Below are positions 1 to 12,587 of a stretch of 64,000 nt of DNA, piece by piece. Within the stretch, counting starts at the first letter, position 1, and every line of letters starts with the position of its first letter. Under the pieces are notes generated by a model. The model searched no databases, was not told where the DNA came from, and was given only the letters and a program-made list of their open reading frames with translations. A program made the position numbers and the translations under genes. The stretch lies in NCBI GenBank assembly GCA_023078685.1, contig JALGAS010000014.1:310001-374000 (forward strand), written 5' to 3'. The DNA comes from Neopestalotiopsis rosae. Its lineage: Eukaryota; Ascomycota; Sordariomycetes; Amphisphaeriales; Sporocadaceae.

Positions 1-395
1 AGCTGCAGTCCGTTGTGAGGAGTGATCTTCACTTCGACATCGGTATCAAACTCGAATTGCGACCAAGCCATACTGAGATTGGCATTGTACTCCAACTGAC
101 TGATACCGTCGCCGTCGGGGCATTCCTCCTTGGTGAATTCCTGGGGGTTTTGCGAGTCGACCGGGATTTTGAAAAAGCCATTACCAGCTCGGGGAATGGA
201 CTCATAGACGAAAGAGTCGTACCATGGTGCATCAATGGTGCCGACTGGGGGCGTGGTGCGCACTTGAACATAGTATGCTTGAGATTGCCGTACCTTGTTC
301 TCTTAGATACGGGTTCTCGTGCTGTCTTGGACTGCCCCGTCTTGCCACCATGTGTGCAGGAGGCGTGTTGATGCTGTCTGGATGCCGGATGCCAT
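1..395 (-). pseudogene. GH49-type glycosidase (dextranase/isopullulanase-like), 5' part, broken by a stop codon
   Basis: Reading down the minus strand from an ATG at 395, one frame runs to the window edge and is broken only by TAA at 303-305. Before the stop it contains LLHTWWQDGAVQ. After it come VRQSQAYYVQV, then a stretch with APWYDSFVYESIPRAGNG and MAWSQFEFDTDVEVKI. This order resembles the N-terminal beta-sandwich domain of GH49 enzymes, secreted hydrolases of dextran or pullulan. The spacing between the WW and VRQS blocks is close to that expected for the family with no intron, so the TAA is probably a nonsense mutation, possibly CAA to TAA. No signal peptide is visible upstream of the WW block, so the 5' end may also be lost. 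The rest of the gene lies outside the window. The family call is from remembered pattern, not a search. Confidence 0.5.
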
Positions 396-1089
396 GGTTT
401 TGGCAGTAGACTGGATACAAGGCAGTTCAATCAACAGTTGACGTTGTAAAAATGACGGGTCAAAGCTGAACTCTTTTCGCGCTGGCGTGGAAGCGCGACA
501 AGTGAAGCGGACGTCACACTGGCTTATATGAGACATTGTCCAAAATTAATCGTGCTGTAAACCTCACCTTCTCGGCATTTAGGGCGTGGTTTATTCGTGT
601 AACCCAGTACATCCGGCTAGGGCGCAACTTTCAGCTGGGGGTCATCTAGCGCTATTGATGTCCAGCTAGCATTAGACTGCGCTATAGGCCTGGAATGTGG
701 CATGTTGTCACGATGCCTTAAACCCCCAGAAAAGGGCGTCAGCCACGAGAACTCCCGCTCAGCTGAAAACAAGCGCTCTCCCATTGTCCCAAATGGTGAT
801 CGTTGGTTACTAGACCCAAGACCTATGCAAGCTGAACTTCCCAATAGTCGGATCCACTGGCGGCCAGGCCCTCGTGGTGACAGGTCGCGGGCCGCTCCGC
901 TGCGACTTACAGGCCCGCATTCACTGGGAAATTCCCATTGGAGACACTACTAAATCCAGGTACCTAGTTACCGTGCCCGCCATGAAAGACTGCTATAAAG
1001 GCGTGGTCAGCTATAGCAACCGCTCGTTTTTTTGTTTTTTTTCTCGAACAACGGAATCAAAGGGCAATCAGTTCTTGCACATCTTTACA
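396..1089. other. Intergenic, no gene seen
   Basis: Short ORFs only, with no recognisable protein. A T-rich run at 1027-1041 lies just upstream of the next gene's start and would be in its leader. Confidence 0.5.
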
Positions 1090-3148
1090 ATGACCACCGC
1101 AGATCCCCGAGTGAATGACCTGATCAAGGCGCTTAAGGACGCCAGGCCTTTCCCAGAGCACTTATATATCCAGCGATTACATGACCAAACGTTATTGGCT
1201 CCATCCATCAGCTTTTTGAAGGAGGCGCCTGCACCCTTAACCAACTACGGTACCGGAGGCCTGGGCTTCAACATCAACAATGAGGACCGCACTACATTAG
1301 CTACATTGATCACGAGACTGGCAAACCAGTCAGCAGCACTGGCCTTGGCAGGCATGACGGATGATAATGACCCCAAGGGACTGCGGGAGTCTATAAACAA
1401 AGTCAGTGTAGCAGATCCCTAACACGTGCAGCAGTCGTGCTAACCTGGGCCATGTAGGACAAGGCATACGCCAATATGCAAGACAGCCTCTGTCGACTCG
1501 TGCAACCCTGCTATGCAGATCACCTGGGTGCAGAGCTTGGCAGGAGTGGAATTCGAGACCTAGATCATCACAAAAGGGATGTGGCATTTCTGCAAGCCTT
1601 CAAGACCAGACTGGGTGATCCTGATTTTTACAAGAGCGATGATCTCCTGCATACCGGTTTCAGCATGCACATGATGTTTGTCGCCAACTATCTTTTCAAC
1701 GACTACGAAGCCCTGCCATGCTTCCCTGACCAAATGTGGTCTAGGGAGTTTGGAAATCTGATGGGCAGGATTCTGGCCCTCCACCTCGACAAGACCGATG
1801 CGGAAAAGAGCCACACCATGCGCGGTGCAGCAAAAGCTGCAGCGGTCAATCTTGTAGAAAGAAGCGAGAGGGAGAAGATACGACCGGTCCGCTTTGAGGA
1901 TGCCTACCTACCATTCCAAACACCATTGGTCCAAGAATCGACAATATTGCCGCCTTCCAGTCTGGACAAAGTCAAGAATGTGACACTATCTCAAACGGGA
2001 TCCCCGGACTGGGCTAGTGCAGGCTACATCTTCGCTGCATTGTGGGAAAGACAGCTGGAAGATTGGAAGCGTGCCATGGCTACTGCTACAAATGAGCAAG
2101 TGTCTACCACAGAAACGAGAAATGTTGCCGGAATAGCGTCGCGCGAAGCACCGCCCATGCCCATGTTTCTACACGAGCAAACGACCTGGACGGGGAAGAA
2201 GGTGCAGGACTGGCTCAACTCAGGTATGCCCATTACACGGAATTTTTGATTTTTGAGCTCATAAGCTGACTTCAAAAGTCTGCAAGGACGATGACGCCAA
2301 GGATTTCGTGACCGAGTCGAGCAAAAACATCAAGGATGTCAAGACCTGGAATGAGGCAGGCGCAGCCGGCTGCTTCACCGCTGGCACACAGATCACCACA
2401 GTATCTGGGAGTCTTTCTATCGAGCTCTTGACCGAAAATGACAGGATTCTCACTCGGGGATCTCCAGACCAATGGGGCATGGTCTCAGACGAGAAAGTCG
2501 TGACACCAGTGGAGAGTCCTGTACTCTACGGCTTCAGTAAGTTGCCCGCACACTATTTGCCTCATAGCCCTCGAGCTAACACGAGCTTCAGATGGCGGAG
2601 GGAATTTCTTCACTGCTGGACACGTGTTTTATACAACCACAGGCTTGAGAGCAGTTGATCCTAGCCGCGCTACCCAAGAAAATCCTTGGATGCAACCTGG
2701 AAAGCTGAAAATTGGTCATAACCTAATGCGTTGGAATGCGGAAAGCAAACAATACGATCTTGTTCCCATTCAAAGTCTGCACTGTGAGCAGAGGTCAAGC
2801 GTTACTGAGGTATATGGCGTCCATCTGCGGGAGGGACTACGATCATATCATGCGAATGGATATCTAGTAGCGCTCAACTACCCAGAAGTAAGTCTGTACG
2901 TCGATCCAACGCGCTGCGGGAACTAATTGCCTTTCTAGATAACAATCAAGTCCATAGCCAGGATACTGGCATCACTGAGCCCCGCGGAGCAGACACGGTG
3001 CCTGCTCGCGTTGCAAGGACTAAGTCCCGTTTTGACACGCTTTGGCATAAACGATGCTGGAGATGCTCTTAAAAGCCAGCTCAAGTCTAGTCGAGAACAA
3101 CAAGACTTGGACCTACTCGCGTTACTCCCAAACAAGGACACCATCTAA
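1090..3148 (+). CDS. Hint-domain (hedgehog/intein-like) protein of about 613 aa
   Basis: Exons 1090-1401, 1458-2223, 2279-2536, 2592-2887 and 2939-3148 join in frame to 613 residues. The first ~380 residues are not recognised. A Hint fold follows. It opens with GCFTAGTQI (Cys near 391, the position that attacks the preceding peptide bond in Hint domains). A block-B motif FFTAGHVF supplies the T-x-x-H charge relay near 453-456. The fold closes with YHANGYLVALN near 531-541. The residue before the final Asn is Leu, where inteins usually have His, so C-terminal cleavage may be weak or absent. A 70-residue tail follows. Hint domains act by self-processing: cleavage, splicing or ester transfer. 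No signal peptide is obvious. An AATAAA lies at 3248-3253, 100 bases after the stop. What the N-terminal part does is unknown. Confidence 0.75.
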
Positions 3149-3375
3149 TGTATAAAAAGCACTTCACACGTTATTGTTACCTGAAGTCCTTTGATCTAGG
3201 CGAGTTGGATCAGATTATACCCGTCGATTTGTTGTTCGATTAGCTAGAATAAACCATTATATTTCAATTTGATTGGGATTTGGGTATCACAAGGAACTAT
3301 GTTAAGATATATCATTTCAAAGCTGGCTGTGGATAGACTGAGTCACAGAAGCGAAGAGTGCGATCAATATTCCTG

Positions 3376-4690
3376 TCAGCGTTGCATATCTTGCAACTCG
3401 ATACTGCTTCGCTGCTGCGATCCAGTGCCAGTCGACCTACTAGAACTCGCCTCCTTCTGTTGACTTCTTGTTTCGGATCTGATAGCAACCTCTTCAATCT
3501 TGACAATCTTTTTCCGGCCTTCCGACGCTGGAGGGTAGGTTACTATGCGTTTGTTCCTGCTTTCTCGCCGACCCTCTTCCGTCACACCCGAATGACGACC
3601 ATGCGCCCCACTGGTACACATGGTGGTGCATCCCGTGTCGTCGGACTCGGCCCGTATGCTCTTGAGAAACGTGCCGTCCGCTGCTGATCGATGGTATGCA
3701 CTGTTATTGATGTTGCTGCTGTGGCTCTGCCGTACTGTGACTATTCTTCGCAAGAAGACTCGAAGTACGGGGATCGAGGCCGCCATAATGGTTGTCGCGA
3801 TCTCAGCTGCTGTCCAAATCATCACGTTGGCTGAGAGATAGGTGGTGTCGTGCGATACGAGAAGAGGGATTGTGAGGCAGCGCACAACTGAAGTTATTCC
3901 AGCACTATCAAGGTCATGGTGGTCAGTGTGGTGCGCTAACGAGTATACATCTCAGACTTATGAAGCGTGACTCACAAGAAACCCAAGCTCATGCAGATGG
4001 CAATGCCAATCTTTTCTTTTGCCTTGATATTTAATCCCATGATAATCGGCCATGGGATAAGGGCAAGGATCCAATCCATTGCGGCCGAGTATGCTGCGCC
4101 AAACACGCTAAAGTGTATGGAAATTCGAATGTCGAAGAAACAACTACCATGGACATGCGGGTTCCATGCAAGCTCGCTCGGATAACATCGCGCATACGGT
4201 AACACGGCGTTAGCGCATAGGACTGAGGTCATGGTAATAATGATGAACCATATGGTGACCTTGGTCCAACCGCTCGTAAGCCGGAGTAGTGATAGCGCAA
4301 ACGACGCTTTGGAGCAAGCGGCACCAACGAGCGTCAAGGCGCTGGTGATGTCGGTCACTTTGACGAGCTCCCAGATATTGTCCACCGGCACATCCTCGAT
4401 GTGTCTACCGAAACCCAATGTGACGGCATAGGTCGATAAGCCCACAGCTGTTACTAGCAATAGCTGCAAGCATGTCAGAATAACTATATACACATACCTA
4501 ATCTTGGAGGAAAGCTGCTTACCCACGATATCAAGAGGACATAGTCATCCCACCATAACTTGCTTTGGGTCGACCTGACGTAGAGACGAACGCCGAGAAA
4601 GACTGCTGTGACGGCGGTCAATGACCAGCAAACACCATCGATTTTCGGACCAAGATCGTCACTCTCCCCTCTGGCGATAAGGGTAGACAT
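3376..4690 (-). CDS. Fungal rhodopsin-like seven-helix integral membrane protein
   Basis: Exons 4523-4690, 3976-4463 and 3376-3904 (minus strand) give 394 residues. The protein has seven hydrophobic segments in the first ~290 residues. Signatures of the fungal rhodopsin-like/SAT4 membrane family are visible: LWWDDYVLLISW after helix 1-2, GFGRHIEDVP, a Cys-bearing CYPSELAW loop, and IWTAAEIATTIMAASIPVLR near the last helix. A charged Ser/Arg/Glu-rich cytoplasmic tail of ~100 residues follows, typical of the family. Related proteins include PTH11-like receptors, but no CFEM domain is present. Ligand and role are unknown. The phase-2 intron 3905-3975 joins TT to T to give ..SLGFFAG.., matching the family. 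Confidence 0.85.
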
Positions 4691-6644
4691 GCTTGATGAT
4701 GATTGATAACCAACAAGTGTCACCCATCCGTAAGCTACATGGACGCTGGCTGAGCGCGAAAGAGAGCAATAGCAATGCCGCCTTACCACGTGTCGCAAGT
4801 GTCAGTTCAACTTATTCGCATGCGAGGCAGATCTTGAGATGATATGGGAGACGAGAGACCCATGCTTAGTTGTGGTGACAATAGTGGACCGAAGCCTGCC
4901 TCCAAGGTCAGAGCCCGGTCTGTAAGCCCTTCTCGGAAATGTGTCACGTTGTGGAGAATTATAGCCGCTCCGAGCCTGCAACTCTTTCTCCTCGAGCGAT
5001 TAGTGTTGAAACCAATGTCGATATCCGAGTCCTCGAAGCAAAGCATACCATACCAAACGAAAGATATTCCTTGATACTCTGGACTCTAGGGCGCACCCTT
5101 AAACAATGGCTGACGGGCACGTAATCCCTGTATTGATCGTGAAAGTTTCCTAAAGAGCGAGAGAACGACCTCATTGTAGTTTGGATCCAGAGTTCCTGTC
5201 ACGAGCGAAAAGCTCAAGAGTTCCACTTCGACCTCAAGATCTTTGCCGTGCCTGGCAAGGGTCTCCGATTGTTACAGTCATACCGCTTTACCCAACAGGA
5301 ACCGTTGCTGGATCCTCGCGGGCTTACTGACACGGACCACAGCTTAAAAAGTAGACTTTGAACAAGGCGGAAATGAGAAACGGGAAGATTCATGATCCAG
5401 TATGAGAGTGGGCGGTTGAAGCCAGCCGTGATCGGCACAGTCATGGTGGATGTCCTATCCTTGTGAACTCTTTCAACCAGCCTCTGATCTGTCGCAATTT
5501 TTTCTTTTGAATCGGCTTCCACGAGCCCGTAGGCAAGAATCCAGGTGTCGATCAGGCGTCCAACTAAGTGAGCAATATTGCCAGATGTGAGTTCCTTTTT
5601 TAAACCGTTTTTGCCATCTCACGAGATCAGCATACAAATAAAATCGAACAACGCCTCTAGTCAGAAACCAATGATGGTACAGGCATGCCGTATTCGGGTA
5701 TTGCAGAACCGCATTCGGAGGATCCGGGCCATTGTGTGCTGGAACAGAGAACATCGGAATACAAATCTTCGCACTTCAATCGTGCGCCCGTGGTGATCAA
5801 GGCAGCTCAAGCAAGATCCTGGATTCTGAACCCATCATTGATCTTATCAAGTGGAGCGACTGGGCCAATTCGGGGTCTTCAATCCAGCCGTTTGGGTTAT
5901 CTGATCCTGCAGGCTCGAAAATCTTATTGCTTGGCTCCCCGCTAGCTTCAGCGTGGCCTCCGTGCTTGGCAAACCGTAGGTGCGAAAGGTGCATTTTTCT
6001 CGATCGTCGCGATCTATTCAGGGCTTCATCCACTCAGAATATGGGCATGTGAGTCTTCTTATCCGAATGGCAAGGATTGGTTGTCCAAAATGTCAATAAA
6101 AATGCAAAGAAAGTGGTGCTGCCGCGTGTCGTAGGGAAGTTTTTGTTGCTGATCTCTCGGCAGTCATGTCGATCAGTGAAAGAAAAGGTGGAACGAGACG
6201 CAAATTTGGTGGTTACGGCAGTCAGTGGGCGCTATCAACCACCAGCCCACCTAAATGCGCCGAGCATCGATGTCGGCTCCGACCATTTGGCGCCGACAAC
6301 GCCTTCATGGTAAAAGAAGCTGAGTGCGAGGACTGCCAAATTGGCTATTGTGTAAGGAAATTGGAGTTCTGAGATGTCCGATCTCAACTTTCGAAGCCTG
6401 AAATCATAAACTCAGGAGTCGAGGCGGGCACATCCGCACTTTGAGATTGACGCAGCAGCCGGCAGTAATCGCGCAGAAGAGGCCCAGTAGCTCCCACTAA
6501 AGCTTAGGCAGCGCCCCTCCCCCAGCCGTCTAGAAATCATCCCGTCATCGTCGCGGAAGATGATGCGCTGCGCAATTATTGTTCTTGCACACGCATGGGC
6601 ATAACGACGATGATTCCCATGCCTTCCATCTGATTATGAGATTT
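4691..6644. other. Gene-poor stretch of about 1.95 kb
   Basis: Only short ORFs. A minus-strand stretch at about 5800-6050 reads CPYSEWMKP, a stop, then a run with further Cys and His in more than one frame, which faintly recalls a broken C2H2 zinc-finger gene. This is too weak to call. The part next to 4690 should hold the promoter of the rhodopsin-like gene. Confidence 0.4.
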
Positions 6645-9600
6645 TCAGACAAGCGAAATGGTCTGAGATGACCAATCTTCTAGCCCGTCCTCACACTTTG
6701 GACCAGGAAACAGGCCAGCCCGTACATACCTTTCTGGAAGCCCTCTTGTTTTAGGCTCTTCGTCCTTGGTCGGGTCGCACAATTTCTCGTCTTCACTCTC
6801 CACTCTTCCAAACTGATGCGAGAGTTCCGTCTTTTGTAGTATGAGACCAATCCACCGATGGCTAAGCTTGCTTGTAGTGTACGCCCACCGTGTGACCACC
6901 ATAAACAGAAATCCTTGACCAGATCTCCATGATCTCCTGAACTCGCTGGTATCGAAGAGCAAGTCATACATGCGAAGCGTCTCATTTGAAGATAGCAAAC
7001 GCACATGAGCCTTAACTCGCATCATTCGGGGCCTGAAGAGCTCGTCACCGCCAATCCTCCATATGGTCGGCCAGGTTCCAATATCGCCTTTATCAATTCC
7101 CAATAGCTGCAGGTCTGTAGATGTCGCGTCTTGGAAAGGGGGCACTGAAGAGACCAGTCGATATGATTTCCAACCCGCGCGACTTGCCCAACTCCAGGAT
7201 GCAATTTCGGGGCCACTGGGGAGGTAGTCCTTGTACTCCATCGCGTTCTTGTTGATCCACAGGAGACTTCTGTGAATATCATCGGCTCGTATACCCTGGT
7301 GATAGTGATTTTCAACTTCCTCTATTGTTTCGCTTGACACGGTCGAGACAATACTATTCACTGCTTGGGCAACAGCTACAGTTGCCGGCAATAGATGGTC
7401 CACGTATGTTAACTTTCCGCGGCTAATCATTTCAACGTACCTATACCATTCAGAGTACAGATATTGTTTGCTGGACTGTGGGTTTTCCTCAGTGCCGAGA
7501 AGATGCTCGGAAACAGCGTGATGGAGGGAAGGTATGTTCCTGTAAACCGGCGCTTGTTCTTTTGCGGACGCTTCAGTTCTGAGAAAGGTGGCGCAGTTCC
7601 ACATTGGATGGTCGGAATTGAAAAACAGAAGCCTACCCGCAAGCAAAGCTTCTTGGGCTCTCCAGGTACGGTCCAATACTGTCTTATACATGACATCGCT
7701 AGATGTTGGGAATGGCTCTCGCAGAAATAGGCCGAAGGAGTTTTGACCGCTCGAGAGACGGGCGCGCAATCGCACGACGTGATCTGCAGACCTTTGATTG
7801 CCCAAAAGACGGTCCTTAACACTTGACCCTGTAGATGCGATGACAAAATCTGCAGCAGATATTATGCCGTCCATCGTTGGAATCTGTTGTTGCTTTTCAT
7901 CATCTGCGTCCTGTATTATACAGAGAGCGTCAATGAAAAGATAACTGCACCCCAGGGAACGACAGACGGCGATGACGTCTCTAAATAACTGCGGCATTTC
8001 TTCTAAAGAAAAGCCGACTTCGCTACGTCGAACAATATTATCGTATCTTGTAACGGGTATATGAATGGGCTCGCCCCATGTAAACGAGAGGCATGCGTAT
8101 CTACACTGATTGGGTTCTATGTTTCGACACGGAACCAAGCGAAGGGCACATGGACCTTCCTTGTCAGTGATTTCAATCAATCGAGCTGATGATGGTGGCC
8201 GCGAGTTGTTATTACAGTTCGAATGGGTTTTGCGACAGCTTTTCAGCCACCCTTTGACGACTTCCATACTCTTCCCGAATCCATGTGTGGCTCGACCGAC
8301 CAGGAACGACAGGTCAGCGATTTTCGATAGGTCTGTATGATCATCGTTCAGCTATGCTGTCTGCATTGATCAGAAGTCAAACTCACCATCATTATCCACA
8401 CAAATTTCAAGCTGGCCTGCTAGGCTACTACCATAGTATACTGATAGCAAATCTTGGCTCGTCGTGCCGTCATTTGAGTCGGCAGCAAGAGAAACACCAA
8501 CAGCGATTTCTGCGGACTCTGCTCCAAAGCTAGAGACAGCACCTTGCGCGGAGGCAAGTTCCCGTACTGACGTGCACAAATATCGACACAGACTGCAAGT
8601 CTCCGACGAGCCCTCCAAGGCCGATAGTGAGGGGCAATGCGGATATATAAACCCTTGTCGGGAGCCTTCGAGCCACTCTTCGATATGACAGTATGCGCAT
8701 GCCAAGGTAGATTCGAGTTGGATCTGTGGACGGGTTGTACATTGGCCTTGCCTTGTCAGATGCAGATCCCTGTTCGCTGTAGTCTCCCCAGTTGAAAAGC
8801 CTTTGAGCATGGCGGCAAACTCGAAATTTCCAGACTCCTTGGCGATGTCGAGGGCACTCCTGTTTTTACTGTTTTGTTGGCGGATGCTCAGACCCGAACT
8901 AATCAGTATTCGGCCGATGTCCACAGCATTGCAAAATGCTGCAATGTGTAATGGTGTGCTTCCAGATACATCTTGAACATCAAGATCGCGGCTGAACTGT
9001 GAAGCAGCTCTGATGATCTCTCCCTGGCCAGAAAGTACGGCCACGTGCAGAGGCGTCAAGCCAAACTCGTTTCGTTGAGTGACTCCCGCTCCAGCATGGA
9101 TGAGGGCTGTGAAAATGGATTCGATCCCGCGAGAAGCGGCCACATGCAAAGGAGTGTCGCCACTTGAGTTTCTCTCCTTGATGAGAGGGGAAGCCTGTTG
9201 GAACAGGGCATGTACTTGGAGTATCAGTTCAACATTGTCTCGACTCCCACTCAAAGTGGCATCGTGCAATATTGTATTTCCGAGACAGTCCCGTCCCTGG
9301 AGGTCATCGCGAAGCGCAATCTTGAGTTTAATGTCGTCTACCTCCAAGTGTTTAAGTACCTCGTTGGAACTCAGTAGCAGATCCAGCTCTGACGATGTTG
9401 CAGCAGAACGAGCATGAATCGGCCAGAGCTTCGAGAAATAGTCCACCAGTGAAGTGCTAATTCTTCCTTTCGCGTGACCGGACATCGTTCTGATACTCAA
9501 AAGGGCCGCTTCCAGGTGCTGCTGCTCCGGCTGGAAATCTTCAGACCTTATTTCTTCAAAATACTGTCGGACTGAAAGGTGCGCCAATCTAACAATGCCT

Positions 9601-12099
9601 TCCTTTGTGGCAGTAATGAAATTGGCACAGTATGTGAAAAGGTCATCTTCAGATACCGGATCTAGGTCAGAACAATCGCCAGGCAGTTCGATGCTTGAGC
9701 TATCATTTCCATCTCTGATGTCATCAAGTTGCTCCTGAGACACTACGAGCGAGCAAGACACCACCGATATCAGCTCCGTCACATGGAAGGGGCGAAAGCT
9801 GCACAAGATCCATTTCATGGTAGTGTTGACGATCCGCCTTCGGGAGATTTCATCTTCTTCACCAAGAGCATCTTGGTATATCTGGTCGTAGGCAAGGAAG
9901 AGTCTATCCACAGCTGGCGCGCGAGACCTTTCTAGTTTGCGGAGTCGTGTCTCAAAGTCCGCAGGCCTCACTCTCGATCCCTGTCGTCGGGCAGGTGGTA
10001 AGAATATCTCGAGTTCGAGAGCAACCCAGCGGAATCTGATTGAATCTAGTAAGCTTCGAATCGTATAATTGAGATCAATGAGTCAAGTAACACTCACACT
10101 CCTTCGGACCACATTGTCAAAGCCTTTTCCAGCCTGACAGCTTGACTCTCCGTAATTCCACTACGGCTCCATCTTTTCTGTATTTCATTTCCGACAAATC
10201 TTGAAACATCGGTCGCAGTCTGAGAAGCTATTGAGAGTTTGACAGTCTCAGGGAATATAGACATAATATCGATGCCATTCCGGCTCGAAAAGAAGATACG
10301 TAGCTTTTTGCCAGGTACAAGGACGGCGCGGAGACTCTCCAGAAATGTCTCGTAGTCAGAGAGTTCGTCCAATGCGTCAAATACCATCGTCACTTGATCA
10401 TCTCTGGAGCTTAGCACCTCACGAAGTAGTTGTAGCGTCGCGCCGAGGCTGAGCTCGCTCTGACCGGGCCCTTGATTATGACTCTTGCGGAATGCCTCTA
10501 GAAGAGGCTCTGCAATATTGCCATTAGGGAGAAGGGCGCACTGGGACAGTATGGACCGGAAGATATTCGTGGTATCGTTTCGGATAGTGTTGATGGGGTC
10601 CAATGATGATGCAGTAGCGGAACAGTAGTTGAATGCCAGTAGGCCATCTGCGCGGGCCATCAGGTGTTCCAGTACCATCGACACCAGTGAACTTTTCCCA
10701 GTTCCTACCACTCCTTGTAGCAAGAGCATTGTGGAAGAATTTTCCAGCCACGACTGAAAGTCCATGTTATCTCTGAGGAGCCACTGACCTGACCCAAAAT
10801 AATCATCCCCTAGCCGCCGACGGATTTCTGTGTGATCTTGAACTGCATTCATCTTCGAAATCCATTGGATCACTTGTTCATTCTGAGTTCTTCTCACAGA
10901 TGATTCGTCCTCTCTTGACTTCATCAAGCTTGCGGTCTGGTTCAAAAGGTCTTCCAGAGATCGGAAGCTGGTCTGCTGCAGCCGTATAGCGAGACCATTG
11001 ATGGGAATGTGACAAAGGCCCTCCGCCCTTTTTACTTCACTGAGCGCATCCTGCCATGTCGATCCGGGGTATATATTTCGTCCCAGTCTTTTAATGGTGC
11101 TCACTGCAAAATGTTGTGCAGCCAGGGCCTGATATTCGAGTATTTTCGTATAAAGATTCAGCACTTCTTCTTGAAAACCATCTCTTGTCACAGAGTTGGC
11201 AAGGAACTCTTGCTCGGCAGTGTTGTAGCTGCTAAGAATGCACGCCACATCATTGAGACCGTCTATCGCAGCGTGCATTTCGGAAAATTCTCTTGTTATA
11301 AACTGCGATGATCAGTTGGTTATTTAGGCTGTCTTGGGCATCGGGCAGTCCTCGCTGTGGACTTACTGGCAGAGCAATGGACACGAACGACCACGGGATG
11401 GAAACAAATGGGGGGGGCACAGTCCATGCCTGCCGCAATGATAGGGCTCACGCTCTTGATGGTGGACAAGATACTTTCGATCGTATCTCTCACCTTGACC
11501 TTTTTGTCAAACCAATGAAATGTCCACTGCTTGTTCTCCATGCGCTGTTGTTGAATGGCCACAACTTGAGCAACCGCTGCGCTGGAGAAGAGATCCTGAT
11601 CTTGAGAAAGATTGGTGTCATCCTTGATGATGGATTCGAAATTCAAAGTCAATTCAGGCTTCTCCGCTTGCAAAGCCTTATATGCCTTCTCCCACAGGGC
11701 AGCTCTGGCCTCAGTGACTGCGTCGAGGCAATAAACATTTCGAATTCCTGCAGGCACTAGGGTCAAGCTCTGAGATGGTGGTCCAACCGACTCTAGCTGC
11801 CTCAAATTGCTACTGGGAGAGTTGGCATCTGAACGCTCGTGTTCAGATGAGAGATCAAGAACAGCAGCCCCAACATCATGGTCGCTGTGAGCAGCAGTAG
11901 ACTGCTCTCCTCGTTCTGTGGGAATGCGCGAACTGGACAATGATCTGGTCTCGTCGGTAGCTGCTATGTACTGATCGATTAGTGGTTTGCATAGAGCGGC
12001 GGGGGTAAGAAGAGCTAAGATCAATTGTAGAAACCTACCTGATTTGCTCCGCTCCTCGGGCTTTTGCCGTTTAAAGAGCTTTTTAATACTCTTCCTCAT
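6645..12099 (-). CDS. NLR-type receptor: NACHT_N - NACHT - ankyrin - HET fusion (frameshifted as read)
   Basis: Exons on the minus strand: 12039-12099, 11367-11963, 10098-11302, 8387-10035 and 6645-8332. They give 1732 residues if one G is removed from the G8 run 11410-11417. Order of parts: a NACHT-associated N-terminal helical region (LWEKAYKALQAEKPEL onward, ~70-400); a NACHT NTPase with Walker A GVVGTGKSS (~420) and Walker B VTMVFDALDEL (~530); a winged-helix-like part with FRWVALELE; ankyrin repeats (~875-1035, e.g. GDTPLHVAASRG); a Cys-rich HET leader (CAYCHIEEW, CSLC); and a HET domain with YACLSFTWG and YLFIDALCIIQD (~1250-1400). In the family NACHT oligomerises on ligand binding and HET triggers cell death. 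HET usually sits at the N-terminus of such receptors; here it is C-terminal. The phase-1 intron 8333-8386 joins the ankyrin and HET parts in frame, so this is read as one gene. It is divergent with the gene at 12588. Confidence 0.75.
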
Positions 12100-12587
12100 G
12101 CTGAAAAGGCTGTTCAGCTATGTATATACACATGATTATCAAAACCCTACCACAGAAAATCGACTTCACGATGACTTTCCAAGCTGACTAGGTATGGAGT
12201 CGACCGTGGTTAGTGGGAAGGTGGGGTAAGCTGGCCAGTGGTTGGGCAGTAGGCACACTGCTGCGCCCTGTCAACTTTGCTGTCTGTTGAATCCGCCGCG
12301 ATTTGATGCATGGACCCTGCAAGAGATCATCACATGTGCAACCCGTGCCTACCTCATTACAAAAGCTTCTTCCATAGCACACTCACAAAGAACGCACCAA
12401 GGTCGAAATACTTGCCTCATTGGATCAGATCGCGACAAGCCGCTTCACAGCTGCAATCGAAAATATTTGGGTTCGCTAGGCACTAGACGCTATAACGCCC
12501 CCGAAAAACCCCGCGAAATACTGTCTGTTGAGCTTGTACTAGAGCACACTACGGTTCCACTGGCCACTGAGGATTGAACATTACAGC
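12100..12587. promoter_or_regulatory. Shared divergent promoter region
   Basis: 488 bases lie between the start codons of the NLR (minus) and the gasdermin-like gene (plus), so both must be controlled from here or from overlapping leaders. A TATA-like TATGTATATACA lies at about 12120-12131. No defined operator was recognised. Confidence 0.55.

Noticed and set aside
4959..5174. ORF with STLIARGE-like text resembling the start of the rhodopsin-like protein, possible duplicated 5' end
   Set aside because: The similarity covers fewer than ten residues and the DNA around it is not similar.
5797..6060. Possible broken C2H2 zinc-finger gene on the minus strand
   Set aside because: Only one Cys pair fits, with a stop and frame changes within 60 bases; too weak to call.
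6645..8267. HET ORF as a separate gene starting at 8267
   Set aside because: The Cys-rich leader typical of this HET type lies upstream in the ankyrin exon, and the 54-base intron joins the two in phase.
12039..12099. Unspliced N-terminus of the NLR through 11964-12038
   Set aside because: The 75-base segment is in frame, so both forms are possible, but it has a GTAGGT donor, an ACTAATC branch and a CATAG acceptor, so splicing is preferred.
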